A DNA stretch of 64,000 nt from Streptomyces sp. ISL-43 (GTDB lineage: Bacteria; Actinomycetota; Actinomycetes; Streptomycetales; Streptomycetaceae). Where the stretch lies: positions 1 to 64,000 of the forward strand of contig NZ_JAGGOT010000081.1 of NCBI RefSeq assembly GCF_018614195.1, read 5' to 3'. Position 1 is the first letter of the stretch. The number at the start of each line of letters is the position of its first letter. Below, piece by piece: positions 1 through 8,492 of the stretch. The notes beneath the pieces were generated by a model. That model did no database searches. It worked only from the letters and a program-made list of their open reading frames with translations, and was not told where the DNA came from. Both the position numbers and the translations under genes were made by a program.

Positions 1-196
1 CGCCGGCCCCCACCCCGCCTCGCGTCGGCTCACCCCGCCCGGCGCCCTCCCCCTCCTCGCCTCCCCCGGGCGGAGCAGTGGCTCACCCGTTCACCCGGCA
101 GCGATCGCCGCGTCAGCGCTGGGCTCCTAGCGTCCAGAGCACGGTGCGCACCCGAATCCGCGCCGCGCAGTTCCCGGAGCCCGAGGAGTCCTCTCC

Positions 197-706
197 ATGC
201 CCGCCACCCTCCACCGCCCCCGCCCGCGTCTCCCCCGCCTGCTGGCCGTCGCCGCCGCGGCCGTGGCCATCGCCGCCGCCGCTCCACCGACCCTCGCCCA
301 GGCCCAGCCCTCCGGCAGCGTCTCCCCGACCAACGTCGCCCCCGGCGGCCGGGTCAGCCTCAACGTGACCGGCTGCGGCACCCGCACCGGCAAAGCCTCC
401 TCGCGCGCCTTCGGCGACGTATGGCTGACCCCGGGCAACGCGGAGGCCACCAACCTCTTCGGCGCGGCCACCGTCTCGCGCAACATCAGCGCCGGTTCGC
501 ATCCCGTCACCTTCGAGTGCGGCGGCCCCGGCGGCGAGCGCGTCACGGTCGCCCTGAACATCACCCCGGGCGCCGCCCGCGGCGGTCTCGGCGGCAGCGT
601 CGACTCCATGAGCCCCGGCCAGATCGCCATCGGCGGCGTCCTCGTCGCGAGCGCCCTCGGCGCCGGCGCATGGTTCCTCCGCCGCCGTACGGGAAACGCC
701 TCGTAA
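197..706 (+). CDS. Small exported, membrane-anchored protein of unknown function
   Basis: The 169-residue product has an N-terminal signal peptide (basic residues 8-14, then an Ala-rich core to about residue 35). An extracellular part of roughly 100 residues follows, with two cysteines (C60 and C108) that could form a disulfide. A C-terminal membrane helix lies at about 142-161 and ends in RRR, so the protein is probably type I and held at the outer face of the membrane. A GAGGAG ribosome site at 184-189 supports the ATG at 197. The central part has the beta-rich, glycine/threonine-rich look of small Ig-like or sortase-type surface proteins, but no family motif is recognised. It stands alone; nothing around it suggests a pathway. 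Confidence 0.7.
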   Translation: MPATLHRPRPRLPRLLAVAAAAVAIAAAAPPTLAQAQPSGSVSPTNVAPGGRVSLNVTGCGTRTGKASSRAFGDVWLTPGNAEATNLFGAATVSRNISAGSHPVTFECGGPGGERVTVALNITPGAARGGLGGSVDSMSPGQIAIGGVLVASALGAGAWFLRRRTGNAS

Positions 707-996
707 GGGCCCGCGCGCCCGGGGGCCACGGGAGTGGCCGATGGTCCCGACCCGCTCGGAGCCTTCCCCCACTCCCGCCCGGCGCCCGCCCCGCAAGGCC
801 GCTCCCACGCACCGCTGCCGGGCCGAGTCCCTCTCGCCGAGGGCACCCATCCGCCGTCCCAGGCCGCGGACCTGATCGCCATCGGCCGCCACCACAAGCG
901 CCCGCTCTCCCCGCGCCTGGGCTCCACACCGGCTGCCCGACGACGATGATCCTCCTGGAAGAAGGCGCCGCCCCCGCGGCGGCCTGCAGGAGACGG

Positions 997-1221
997 CTAG
1001 CCAGCCACTGCGGCGCCCCTGACCTGGAGCCCGTCCAGCAGGTCGCGCGTCGCCTCGGCAATCGCGTCGACGGCGGCGACGAACACCTCCTGGTTGTGCG
1101 CGGCGGGCGCCCTGAACCCGGACACCTTCCGCACGTACTGCAAGGCGGCGGCCCGGATCTCCTCCTCGGTCGCCTTCTCCGGAATGGCGGGCGGACGCAG
1201 CGTCTTAATCGATCGGCACAT
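997..1221 (-). CDS. DUF2277 family protein
   Basis: This is a 74-residue protein that begins MCRSIKTLRPP and matches my memory of the DUF2277 family, which is uniformly about 70-90 residues long. Family members start with the conserved Cys-Arg-Ser-Ile-Lys segment and are predicted to be helical. The function is unknown. An ATG much further upstream in the same frame would give 158 residues, but that extension is low complexity. The ATG at 1221 has a G-rich ribosome site just before it and gives the normal family length. There is no obvious operon partner. Confidence 0.8.
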   Translation of the reverse strand: MCRSIKTLRPPAIPEKATEEEIRAAALQYVRKVSGFRAPAAHNQEVFVAAVDAIAEATRDLLDGLQVRGAAVAG

Positions 1222-1457
1222 ACCCCCACTATCCCGCTCGACCGGCCTCCAGGAGCCGTTGTCGGTGCCCCTTGGTACGTTCCTCCACGGGTAGAGGCCG
1301 GTCAGAGAACCTTCGAGGTCCGCGGCCAAGGGGGGTGGGCATAAAGGGTCCCCGGAAGCCATCTCGGGACTTCTGGAGACGGTCCACGACCCCACCCCCC
1401 TCTTCCCCCGCCCAGGCCAAGCCCTTGCCCGGCGCCACCGGCGCGCGGACAGACTCA

Positions 1458-1646
1458 TCACCACCAGGCCCACTTCTTCTTCTGAAGCTTCCGCATCTTG
1501 GCTTCGGCTTCGTCCTTATGCCTCTGAGCCACCCCGCGTGGAGACCAGCGCCCCTGGTGCTTGGCACACTGGCCGCTCCCGATGACCGCCTTGTTCCGGC
1601 ATCGGCCCCCGCCCTTCTTGACTGCGCCACACCTTGGTTGGGTCAC
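1458..1646 (-). CDS. Small Cys/His-motif protein, phage/mobile-element type
   Basis: The 62-residue product carries the spaced pattern C-G-A-x(7)-C-x(9)-C-x(2)-H (RCGAVKKGGGRC then GQCAKHQ). This resembles the one-zinc knuckles of many small phage and integrative-element proteins. A basic tail (MRKLQKKK) follows and could contact nucleic acid. The GTG at 1646 is chosen because GGAGGGGG precedes it at good spacing; ATG codons at 1682 and 1754 are alternatives that add unrelated residues. The function is unknown. Its position at the edge of an accessory segment fits a mobile-element origin, but that is inference. Confidence 0.45.
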   Translation of the reverse strand: MTQPRCGAVKKGGGRCRNKAVIGSGQCAKHQGRWSPRGVAQRHKDEAEAKMRKLQKKKWAWW

Positions 1647-1783
1647 CTCGCCCCCTCCCTCACTCACCCACGCGAGCCCCATTGCAAGGTGCCGGAAGTG
1701 CCGGCCCGGGGGGAGGGCGCACGGGGGTACCCACCTGAAGTGCGAGGGGCACACGGTCAGCCCCGGCTCGGAATGCGCTGAGC

Positions 1784-1951
1784 ATGAGCTTGGGAATCAC
1801 CGACCTCGGCCCCTCCTCGCTGTCAGAACCAGGGCATTCTCCAGCAGGTAGCCAAGTGATCTCAGTACGGTCGCGGTCCGACGCCCAGATCCTTTGGGAC
1901 TTCCAGCAGATGTGGCACGAGCCGCACGAGCCGTCTCGTCCCCGAAGGTGA
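1784..1951 (+). pseudogene. Possible N-terminal scrap of a YdcF/DUF218-type gene
   Basis: A 55-codon frame contains the stretch SDAQILWDFQQMWHE. It resembles the start of Streptomyces YdcF-family proteins, where a D-A-x-x-L-W-D-F/Y segment precedes the first strand of the fold. The frame then runs into an unrelated Pro/Arg tail and stops, so at most a fragment is present. The assignment rests on one short segment read from memory and could be chance. If correct, it marks the left part of 1.7-2.1 kb as a junk region left by rearrangement. Confidence 0.25.
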
Positions 1952-2094
1952 CCCGTAGGCCAAGGGAAGGTGCCTGGTTTCTGCGGCAGAGCAGACCGCC
2001 TCCACAAGTTCGCGGATTGCCTCCAGAGCGTCGGGTGGTGGTCCTTAAGGTGTCTGTATTCATGTGACGGTGTGTCGAATGGGGGTGGGGTCGA

Positions 2095-2427
2095 ATGGAC
2101 ATTCCTCTGGTGGAGGCGGTGGCCGCGGTGCGCGACGAGTTGATCGCGGCGGCGGCACTGGGCGGGAACCATCCGGATGTGGTATTCGCCGTGGGGCCGG
2201 TGGAGATGGAGTTCGAGGTCGAGCTGCGCGCGGACGCGAAGGCGAAGGCCGGGTTCAAGCTCTGGGCCGTGGGAGCGGAGACGGAGGCAGGGGTGTCCCG
2301 TGGTCGCACGCACCGGGTGTCGTTCACGCTGACGCCGAAGACCAAGAGCGGTGATGAACTGCTGGTCAGCGGTGCGCTTGAGCGCCCCTCGGGCCCAGGT
2401 GACGCCTCGGACCGCATCCCGGACTGA
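2095..2427 (+). CDS. Trypco2 (trypsin-co-occurring domain 2) protein
   Basis: The 110-residue protein fits the trypco2 family: a start of the type I-P-L-V-E-A-V-x-x-V-R-D-E-L, then a segment of the type VxFxVGPVExEFEVE, then a beta-strand segment ending in T-H-R-V-S-F-T-L-T-P. Trypco proteins were named because their genes sit next to trypsin-like protease genes in bacterial conflict systems. They are thought to be small adaptor or ligand domains. The neighbour 58 bases downstream is exactly such a protease-NTPase, so the two are probably one operon. A G-rich ribosome site (GGGTGGGG) precedes the ATG. The biochemical role of the domain is not known. Confidence 0.8.
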   Translation: MDIPLVEAVAAVRDELIAAAALGGNHPDVVFAVGPVEMEFEVELRADAKAKAGFKLWAVGAETEAGVSRGRTHRVSFTLTPKTKSGDELLVSGALERPSGPGDASDRIPD

Positions 2428-2485
2428 CCCGGGCATCACCGGATAGGTCGCCTCCGACCGGAGGGCGGCGGGTGGCTTACACGTC

Positions 2486-5400
2486 TTGGGGCTGCGGGTG
2501 GAGCGAGCGCGTTTGATGGGGGTGACCCGGCCGGGGCACCCAGGTTCGGGGTACGCGGTCGGCGGCCGGCTGGTGCTGACGTCTGCGCACGTCGTCGCCC
2601 GGGCCGGTGAGCGGGTGGAGGTCTTCCGCCCCGCCGACGACGGTGTCTTCACCGGCATGGTCGTGTGGTGCGGCACACCTGGTGGAAGGGACGACGCCGC
2701 CCTGGTCCGCGTCGACGCCCCTCAGTGGCAGGCGCCGGCAGGAGCAGTGCGCTGGGGTCGACTGGTGACGGATCAGCCTGGCACTGACTGCGAGACCTGG
2801 GGCGTACCGGACGTTGCCCAGCGGTCCGTGGCCAGGGTGGAGACCGCCCAGCTCAAGGGCCGGGTGAATCCGGGCAGCGGGTTCGTCGGCAATCAGTATG
2901 TGATGGACCTGGTCCAGCACCCACCGCAGTGGTCACTCCCGGACACCTCGCCGTGGGGAGGCCTGTCGGGAGCGGCGATGTTCGGCGGCCGCCTGCTGAC
3001 AGGCGTCGTCGCCTCGGACCGTGCGCACTCCGCCCATGGCCAGCTCAACGTGGTGCCCGCCTACGTCCTCCACCACGACCCTGCCTTCCGTGCCGTGCTT
3101 GCCGAGCACGGCGGCGGCGTCAGAGGGTTGGAGGCTGTGGAGTTACAGCGCCTTGCGGACCCCGCGAGCACCGCGCCCCGGGGTGAACCGCGGTCACCAG
3201 CGGCGCTGCTGGAGGCAGGGCGTCAGACCGTCCCGTTCCACGGCCGTGAGGACCTGCTCAAGCAGCTGCGGGCATGGTGTGCCCAGGGTGGGTTCGGAGC
3301 ATGGCTGCTGCACGGGCCCGGCGGCCAGGGCAAGACTCGCCTCGCCCACCACCTTGCCGCCCTCCTGGCGGCCGACAACTGGGCCGTGCTGCTGCCGCGG
3401 CCGGACGCCTCCGCGGCGGAGCTGCGGGAGGTCCGGCACGCGGCCAAGCCGCTTCTGGTCGTCGTCGACTACGCCGAGACCCGCACCGGTCAACTCAGCA
3501 CCCTGATCGAGGCCGCCGCCGAACACCCCGGGACCACCCCGCTCAAGATCCTGCTCCTGGCCCGAACAGACGGCGACTGGTGGGCCCGCGCGAAGACCGC
3601 CACCAGCCTCGCCCAGGACTACCTGGACATGGCCCCCTCCCAGCGCCTGCCCCCGCTGGAGGACGACCCGGCCGACCGGCCCCAGGCCTACCGAGCAGCC
3701 GCCAGCGCCCTCGCCACCGTCCTCCCCCACGTCACCGGCAGTGCCGCACACGACTGGCGCGCCGCAGTAGCCACCTTGCAGGCGCCCCGCCTCGACCAGG
3801 ACGGCTACGGCAACGCGCTCACCCTTCACATGACCGCCCTCGCCGACCTCCTCGACACTGTTGCGCCCGCCGACCCTTCCGGGCCGGCCCGTGGCGGTGC
3901 GCGGTGGCAGGGGGCCGAGGGGGTGGAAGACAGGCTGCTCGGCCACGAGGGCCGCTACTGGCACCAGACGGCCACAACCCGCGGGCTGGCACCGGGGCTG
4001 AGCCTCGACACTCTGGAGAGGGCCTTGGCCGCCAGCCATCTGGCCGGTGCGTCAGACCGCGAACAAGCGGACCGGACCTGGCGCAGGCTCCCAGCACTGG
4101 CCGACCAGGCTCGTGACCGCCGCGATGCGGTCACGGGCTGGATCGGCGCCCTCTATCCGCCCACCGACCCCGGCCGGCCTTGGGGCAGCCTTCAACCCGA
4201 TCGACTCGCCGAACGGCACATCGGACGCGTTCTGTCCGCTGACCCCACCCTCGCCGACCACCTCCTCCAGAACGCCGACGCCGCCCAAGCCGCCCAGCTG
4301 CTGACCGTCTACAGCCGCGCCGCCGCCCACCCCGTCTTCAACGGCAGCCTCGACACGCAACTGACCGGCTTGTGCGTGCGGCGCCACCAACAATTGGCCA
4401 GTCAGGTCATCACCACCGCCACGCAGACCGATCACCCCGCCCCCCTCATTACCGCTCTTGAAAGAATCACGACTGACCGCGCTACATCCCTGAGCGACCT
4501 CAGCAACCTCCAGAACCGGCTCCCGGAGTCCAGCCGACGACTTGCTGACGTGGCAACTCGCCTCGCCAAGAACCTCACCGACCGCTACCGCGTTCTCGCC
4601 GAGGCCCACCCCGACGTGTACCTGCCCAACCTCGCCGTGGCCCTGAACAACCTCTCCGGCCAGCTGGGTGAAGTGGGGCGTGGGGAGGAGGGCCTGGCCG
4701 CGATCGAGGAGGCCGTCGACCACCACCGTGCTCTCGCCGAGACCAACCCCGACGTGTACCTGCCCAACCTCGCCGTGGCCCTGAACAACCTCTCCGTCCA
4801 GCTGGGTGAGGTGGGGCGTGGGGAGGAGGGCCTGGCCGTGGTTCTGGAGGCCGTCGGTCACTTCCGCGTTCTCGCCGAGACCAACCCGGACGCGTACCTG
4901 CCCGACCTCGCGATGGCCCTGAACAACCTCGCCGTCCGGCTGCGGGAGGTGAGGCGTGGGGAGGAGTGCCTGGCCGCGGTCCTGGAGGCCGTCGGCTATT
5001 TCCGCGTTCTCGCCGAGGCCCACCCCGACGCGCACCTGCCCAACTTCGCGATGGCCCTGAACAACCTCGCCATCCGGCTGGGTGAGGTCGGGCGTGGGGA
5101 GGAGGGCCTGGCCGCGATCGAGGAGGCCGTCGGCCACTACCGCGCTCTCGCCGAGACCAACCCGGACGCGCACCTGCCCATCCTCGCTACTGCCCTGAAC
5201 AACCTCTCCGGCCAGCTGGGTGAGGCGGGGCGTCGGGAGGAGGGCCTGGCCACAGTCCTGGAGGCCGTCGGCCACTACCGCGTTCTCGCCAAGGCCCACC
5301 CCGACGCGTACCTGCCCAACCTCGCCGTGGCCCTGAACAACCTCGCCAACCGGCTGGGTGAGGTGGGGCGTGGGAAGGAGGGCCTGGCCGCGGTCCTGGA

Positions 5401-6178
5401 AGCCGTCGGCTATTTCCGCGTTCTCGCCGAGGCCCACCCCGACGCGCACCTGCCCAACTTCGCGATGGCCCTGAACAACCTCGCCAACCGTCTGCGGGAG
5501 GCGGGGCGTAGGGAGGAGTGCCTGGCCGCGATCGAGGAGGCCGTCGGCCACTACCGCGCTCTCGCCGAGACCAACCCCGACGCGCACCTGCCCAACCTCG
5601 CTACTGCCCTGAACAACCTCGCCGTCCAGCTGAGTGAGGCGGGGCGTGGGAAGGAGTGCCTGGCCGCGATCGAGGAGGCCGTCGGCCACTACCGCGTTCT
5701 CGCCAAGGCCCACCCCGACACGCACCTGCCCGACCTCGCCGTGGCCCTGAACAACCTCGCCAACCGGCTGGGTGAAGTGGGGCGTGGGGAGGAGGGCTTC
5801 GCCGTGATCGAGGAGGCCGTCGGCCACTTCCGCGTTCTCGCCGAGACCAACCCCGACGCGCACCTGCCTGACCTCGCCGGGGCCCTGAACAATCTCGCCG
5901 TCCGGCTGGGAAGGCTGGGGCGTGGGGAGGAGGGCCTGGCCGCGATCGAGGAGGCCGTCGGCCACTACCGCGTTCTCGCCGAGACCAACCCCGACGCGTA
6001 CCTACCCAACCTCGCCATGGTCTTGGACCACCTTGCCGTCCATCTGCGGGAGGTGGGGCGTGGGGAGGCGGGCTTGGCCGCGATCGAGGAGGCAGCGCAC
6101 ATCCGCCGAGCTCTCGGCGAGCACATCCCCCACAATGAAGACGGCGCCGTACTCCACGATCCGCCTGACAGGATCTAG
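2486..6178 (+). CDS. Trypsin-like protease / STAND-type NTPase / TPR-repeat protein
   Basis: This 1230-residue, three-part protein is a likely effector-sensor of a conflict system. Residues 15-215 form a trypsin-like protease with H35 (TSAHVV), D70 (RDDAALV) and S161 (GGLSGAAMF). Residues 250-560 form an NTPase with Walker A GPGGQGKT (277-284) and Walker B LLVVVDYAE (D328). Residues 702 to about 1207 form 11 TPR units of exactly 46 residues, so close to each other that they must have expanded or been homogenised recently. By analogy with STAND proteins, the TPR part would sense a partner and the NTPase would release the protease. TTG at 2486 is the longest start that keeps the protease intact. 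Codon 220 is TTA (3143-3145), which in Streptomyces is read only by the bldA tRNA. It follows the trypco2 gene. Confidence 0.85.
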   Translation: MGLRVERARLMGVTRPGHPGSGYAVGGRLVLTSAHVVARAGERVEVFRPADDGVFTGMVVWCGTPGGRDDAALVRVDAPQWQAPAGAVRWGRLVTDQPGTDCETWGVPDVAQRSVARVETAQLKGRVNPGSGFVGNQYVMDLVQHPPQWSLPDTSPWGGLSGAAMFGGRLLTGVVASDRAHSAHGQLNVVPAYVLHHDPAFRAVLAEHGGGVRGLEAVELQRLADPASTAPRGEPRSPAALLEAGRQTVPFHGREDLLKQLRAWCAQGGFGAWLLHGPGGQGKTRLAHHLAALLAADNWAVLLPRPDASAAELREVRHAAKPLLVVVDYAETRTGQLSTLIEAAAEHPGTTPLKILLLARTDGDWWARAKTATSLAQDYLDMAPSQRLPPLEDDPADRPQAYRAAASALATVLPHVTGSAAHDWRAAVATLQAPRLDQDGYGNALTLHMTALADLLDTVAPADPSGPARGGARWQGAEGVEDRLLGHEGRYWHQTATTRGLAPGLSLDTLERALAASHLAGASDREQADRTWRRLPALADQARDRRDAVTGWIGALYPPTDPGRPWGSLQPDRLAERHIGRVLSADPTLADHLLQNADAAQAAQLLTVYSRAAAHPVFNGSLDTQLTGLCVRRHQQLASQVITTATQTDHPAPLITALERITTDRATSLSDLSNLQNRLPESSRRLADVATRLAKNLTDRYRVLAEAHPDVYLPNLAVALNNLSGQLGEVGRGEEGLAAIEEAVDHHRALAETNPDVYLPNLAVALNNLSVQLGEVGRGEEGLAVVLEAVGHFRVLAETNPDAYLPDLAMALNNLAVRLREVRRGEECLAAVLEAVGYFRVLAEAHPDAHLPNFAMALNNLAIRLGEVGRGEEGLAAIEEAVGHYRALAETNPDAHLPILATALNNLSGQLGEAGRREEGLATVLEAVGHYRVLAKAHPDAYLPNLAVALNNLANRLGEVGRGKEGLAAVLEAVGYFRVLAEAHPDAHLPNFAMALNNLANRLREAGRREECLAAIEEAVGHYRALAETNPDAHLPNLATALNNLAVQLSEAGRGKECLAAIEEAVGHYRVLAKAHPDTHLPDLAVALNNLANRLGEVGRGEEGFAVIEEAVGHFRVLAETNPDAHLPDLAGALNNLAVRLGRLGRGEEGLAAIEEAVGHYRVLAETNPDAYLPNLAMVLDHLAVHLREVGRGEAGLAAIEEAAHIRRALGEHIPHNEDGAVLHDPPDRI
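4589..6106 (+). repeat. 11 tandem 138-base units encoding TPRs
   Basis: Units begin at 4589, 4727, 4865, 5003, 5141, 5279, 5417, 5555, 5693, 5831 and 5969, each starting with an R-[VA]-L-A codon run. All are 138 bases with no length change, so the reading frame is kept. Units 4-6 and 7-9 match as blocks: the order EAH, ETN, KAH after the R-x-L-A start and the rare NFAM variant recur. This points to duplication of a 414-base, three-unit block. Unit 11 is the most diverged. Confidence 0.95.
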
Positions 6179-6214
6179 AGACGGAGACGGGCCTCGACTC
6201 AGCTCATTCGATGA

Positions 6215-6779
6215 AAGCCGAGCCCCTGCCAGCGCCCCGCCCCATGCCACGGCTGGGCCGCCGCCACCACCAACCCCGACGTCCTCACCTCCTCTGCCTG
6301 GGCCACCGCCTGGCGCAAGGCGAGTCCGGTCGCCTACCACCCCGGTGGCGGGGGGCACCATCGTTGACCTCGACAACGCCGACGCCGCCACCTGGACCAG
6401 CCGGACTCTGCCCGCCACCAAGGTGGTGCCGACGTCGCGCGGGGAGCACTGGGTCTACTGGGGCGCCATGCAGTCCGCCGACGGTGTTCGGCCCGGCGTA
6501 GACATCAAGTCCCGTATGTCCTATGCCCGCTGATACGGCCCCGACACGGGGACCCTGACCGTCCGGAACCAGATCCAGCGCGTACAGAAGGAGCTGTACG
6601 CCGGCAGCACCAGGTACCGCCGGACAGGCGGATCCCGATCGCGCGCATGTGCGTGGCCCCGCTGCGCTGGCAGCGTCTCCGTCAGGCCGCGCAGCGCCAG
6701 GCTGCCCGGCGCCGACTGGCACGAGAGTGCCTACGTGTTCATGGATCGGATGCCGCGGCGGCGGGGCCCGAAGGGGTAA
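6215..6779 (+). pseudogene. Broken bifunctional DNA primase/polymerase (prim-pol) gene
   Basis: Reading across frames recovers much of the N-terminal prim-pol domain found in actinobacterial integrative elements and phages. First comes PCHGWAAATTNPDVLTSSAW (from about 6242). After a frame change near 6350-6360 comes TIVDLDNADAATWTSRTLPA and then RGEHWVYWGAMQSADGVRPG. The next codons read VDIKSRMSYAR, then TGA at 6531-6533, then YGPDTG, where the family has Trp followed by a GPGTG-like segment. A TGG-to-TGA change therefore ends the frame. The C-terminal part is missing. The gene is dead and is best read as the scar of an integrated element next to the tRNA gene. Confidence 0.65.
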
Positions 6780-6800
6780 CTGCCGTCGAGAACTACCGTC

Positions 6801-6834
6801 AAAGGCCCCCAACCGTGATCGGTTGGGGGCCTTT
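6801..6834. terminator. Bidirectional intrinsic terminator beside tRNA-Val
   Basis: A 14-base stem (AAAGGCCCCCAACC paired with its complement) encloses a 6-base loop and is flanked by A and T runs. It ends 5 bases from the tRNA 3' end and probably stops the minus-strand tRNA transcript. Confidence 0.85.
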
Positions 6835-6838
6835 TCGC

Positions 6839-6913
6839 TGGTGGGCGCGGACGGTTTCGAACCGCCGACATCTGCTTTGTAAGAGCAGCGCTCTACCCCT
6901 GAGCTACGCACCC
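6839..6913 (-). tRNA. tRNA-Val (anticodon UAC)
   Basis: Read on the minus strand, the sequence folds into a full cloverleaf. The acceptor stem is GGGTGCG/CGCGCCC with one T-G wobble. The D arm carries AGCTCAGGGGTAGAGC. The anticodon stem-loop CTGCT-CTTACAA-AGCAG gives anticodon UAC. The T arm contains GGTTCGAAACC, the discriminator is A, and CCA is encoded. The coordinates include CCA. Confidence 0.93.
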
Positions 6914-7149
6914 GTGGACTGTTGGCCCCGGCCCCACATCGAGTGGACAGCCTACGTGACTCCTCCCCGGCGGCTCACGCCGCGGGGCTTCGCCCTCGGT
7001 CTACGACCAGGCCCGGGCAAGCCCTGCCCGCTGCCCGAAAGGCAGGACGACAGCCTACATGGAGGGCGTACCCCCCACGCAAACCCGTTCCCGTGAGGGA
7101 GAATGGACCGGGGCAGGGGCATTGCGGACGGGGTACGGGAGAAGCGACT

Positions 7150-8397
7150 GTGACGACGGCACCCCGGCGGTGGTTCGGCGGCGGGCGGGACGAGAGTCGG
7201 CGGGCGGACGCGCAGGCGGCCAAGGATGCCGCCGCGGCCGCGTTCTACGAGCTGGACAGCGCGCAGCGGGATCTGCGGATCTCGATCGAGACGATCGCGG
7301 CCGCGGACGGCTCGCCGGAGGCGCGCCGGGCGGGCGAGGGGTTCGTCGCGCTCGGGCAGCGGATCGACCAGGTCAGCCATGTGTACATCGAGGCAGTCGA
7401 CGCGCACGACCTCGACCGCGCGGAGCTGGAGGCGTCCGCCGCGACGCGAGCCCGGGAGGAGCTGACGCGGGCCAAGGACGAGCTGGTACGGGTCAAGGGC
7501 GAGCTCGACCGGTTCGCGCAGGGGCTGCAGCCGCTGCTGGACAAGGCCGAGACGCAGCTGGCCCGGGTGGCGCCGGCCCGGGAGCGGGCCAGGGCCGCGC
7601 TGCTCGCGGCGAGCACGGCGCTGGACGACGTACGCGGCAAGGGGATGCGGGCCGACGACCTGGCCGCCCGGCTCGCGGCGTTGGGGCCGGAGCTGACCAA
7701 GCTGAACCAGGGCGCCGCGCAGCACGGTGTGCAGGAGACAGTGCAGCGCGCCGACCGGATCCTGCGCGACGCCGAGGCCATAAGGGCCGAGGTGGCGAGG
7801 CTTCCGGAGCGGGCCGCGGAGATCGACCGGCGGCTGGTGAGCCTGCGGACCCGGGCGCAGGCGCTGCGCAACCGCGCGGACCGGGTGGATCCGGTCCTCA
7901 GTGAGCTGCGCCGGCGTTTCAGCGCGGCCTGCTGGCAGGACCTCCAGCAGGTGCCGGAGCAGGCGGTACGGGATGTCGCGCGGGCGCAGGACCGGCTCGC
8001 GGAGGCGGGCCGGGCGCGTGACGAGCAGCGTTGGGCCGACGTGGCGGCGCTGGTGGAGGCGGTCCGGATGGCGCTCGACTCGACCGACGAGGCGGTGTCC
8101 GCGGCCCAGGACCGGCTGACGCGGCTGGAGGCGGTGGCACGGGATCCGAAGGCGGAGGTGCAGCGGACGCGGTTCGCCATCCGGGACGCGCAGCGCCTGG
8201 CCATGGAGGGCCGTACGGTGCCCGAGGCGCGGCACGCGCGCCCGCTGGACGAGGCGGTGGCCCGGGTGGACCGGGCGCTGGCCGCCCTGGAGGACCGCCA
8301 CCCCGACTACTGGGCCTTCCTCCAGGAGATGGAGGCCGTACGGTCGGCCGCGCAGCGGGTGGTGTCGGACATCCGGACCGAGCGCGGCCACGGCTGA
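7150..8397 (+). CDS. Long coiled-coil protein of unknown function
   Basis: The 415-residue product is almost wholly helical with heptad-like spacing and long runs of Ala, Glu, Arg and Leu. It has no membrane segment and no catalytic motif. The basic start VTTAPRRWFGGG is followed by continuous coiled coil to the end. The GTG at 7150 has GGGAG about 7 bases upstream and starts the part with good codon structure; an ATG 76 codons earlier would run through the promoter region. Proteins of this look in actinobacteria are often scaffold or membrane-stress proteins of the PspA kind, but no PspA signature is visible. It could be co-transcribed with the DUF4383 gene about 95 bases downstream. Confidence 0.7.
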   Translation: MTTAPRRWFGGGRDESRRADAQAAKDAAAAAFYELDSAQRDLRISIETIAAADGSPEARRAGEGFVALGQRIDQVSHVYIEAVDAHDLDRAELEASAATRAREELTRAKDELVRVKGELDRFAQGLQPLLDKAETQLARVAPARERARAALLAASTALDDVRGKGMRADDLAARLAALGPELTKLNQGAAQHGVQETVQRADRILRDAEAIRAEVARLPERAAEIDRRLVSLRTRAQALRNRADRVDPVLSELRRRFSAACWQDLQQVPEQAVRDVARAQDRLAEAGRARDEQRWADVAALVEAVRMALDSTDEAVSAAQDRLTRLEAVARDPKAEVQRTRFAIRDAQRLAMEGRTVPEARHARPLDEAVARVDRALAALEDRHPDYWAFLQEMEAVRSAAQRVVSDIRTERGHG

Positions 8398-8492
8398 GCC
8401 GTCCTTTGCGGACTCCCGAAGGGGTCGGAGTTGTCCGGAGGTGGGCATCGGCGGATGCTGGAAGTGCCCGGAACGGAGCAGAGGAGGGCGGT

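Noticed and set aside
734..949. A 71-codon frame after the first gene
   Set aside because: Pro/Arg-rich, no ribosome site and no sign of a protein family; treated as non-coding.
1..2094. A second copy of the tRNA-Val 3' end as left attachment site
   Set aside because: Nothing resembling the GGTTCGAAACC arm with the GCGCCC acceptor was found in this stretch by eye.
4052..5965. A 637-codon open frame antisense to the TPR array
   Set aside because: It simply mirrors the repeat units on the opposite strand, has no ribosome site and no known domain; high GC and repeats keep it open.
4589..6106. CRISPR-like periodic repeats
   Set aside because: Units are 138 bases, directly adjoining and coding for TPRs; there are no spacers.
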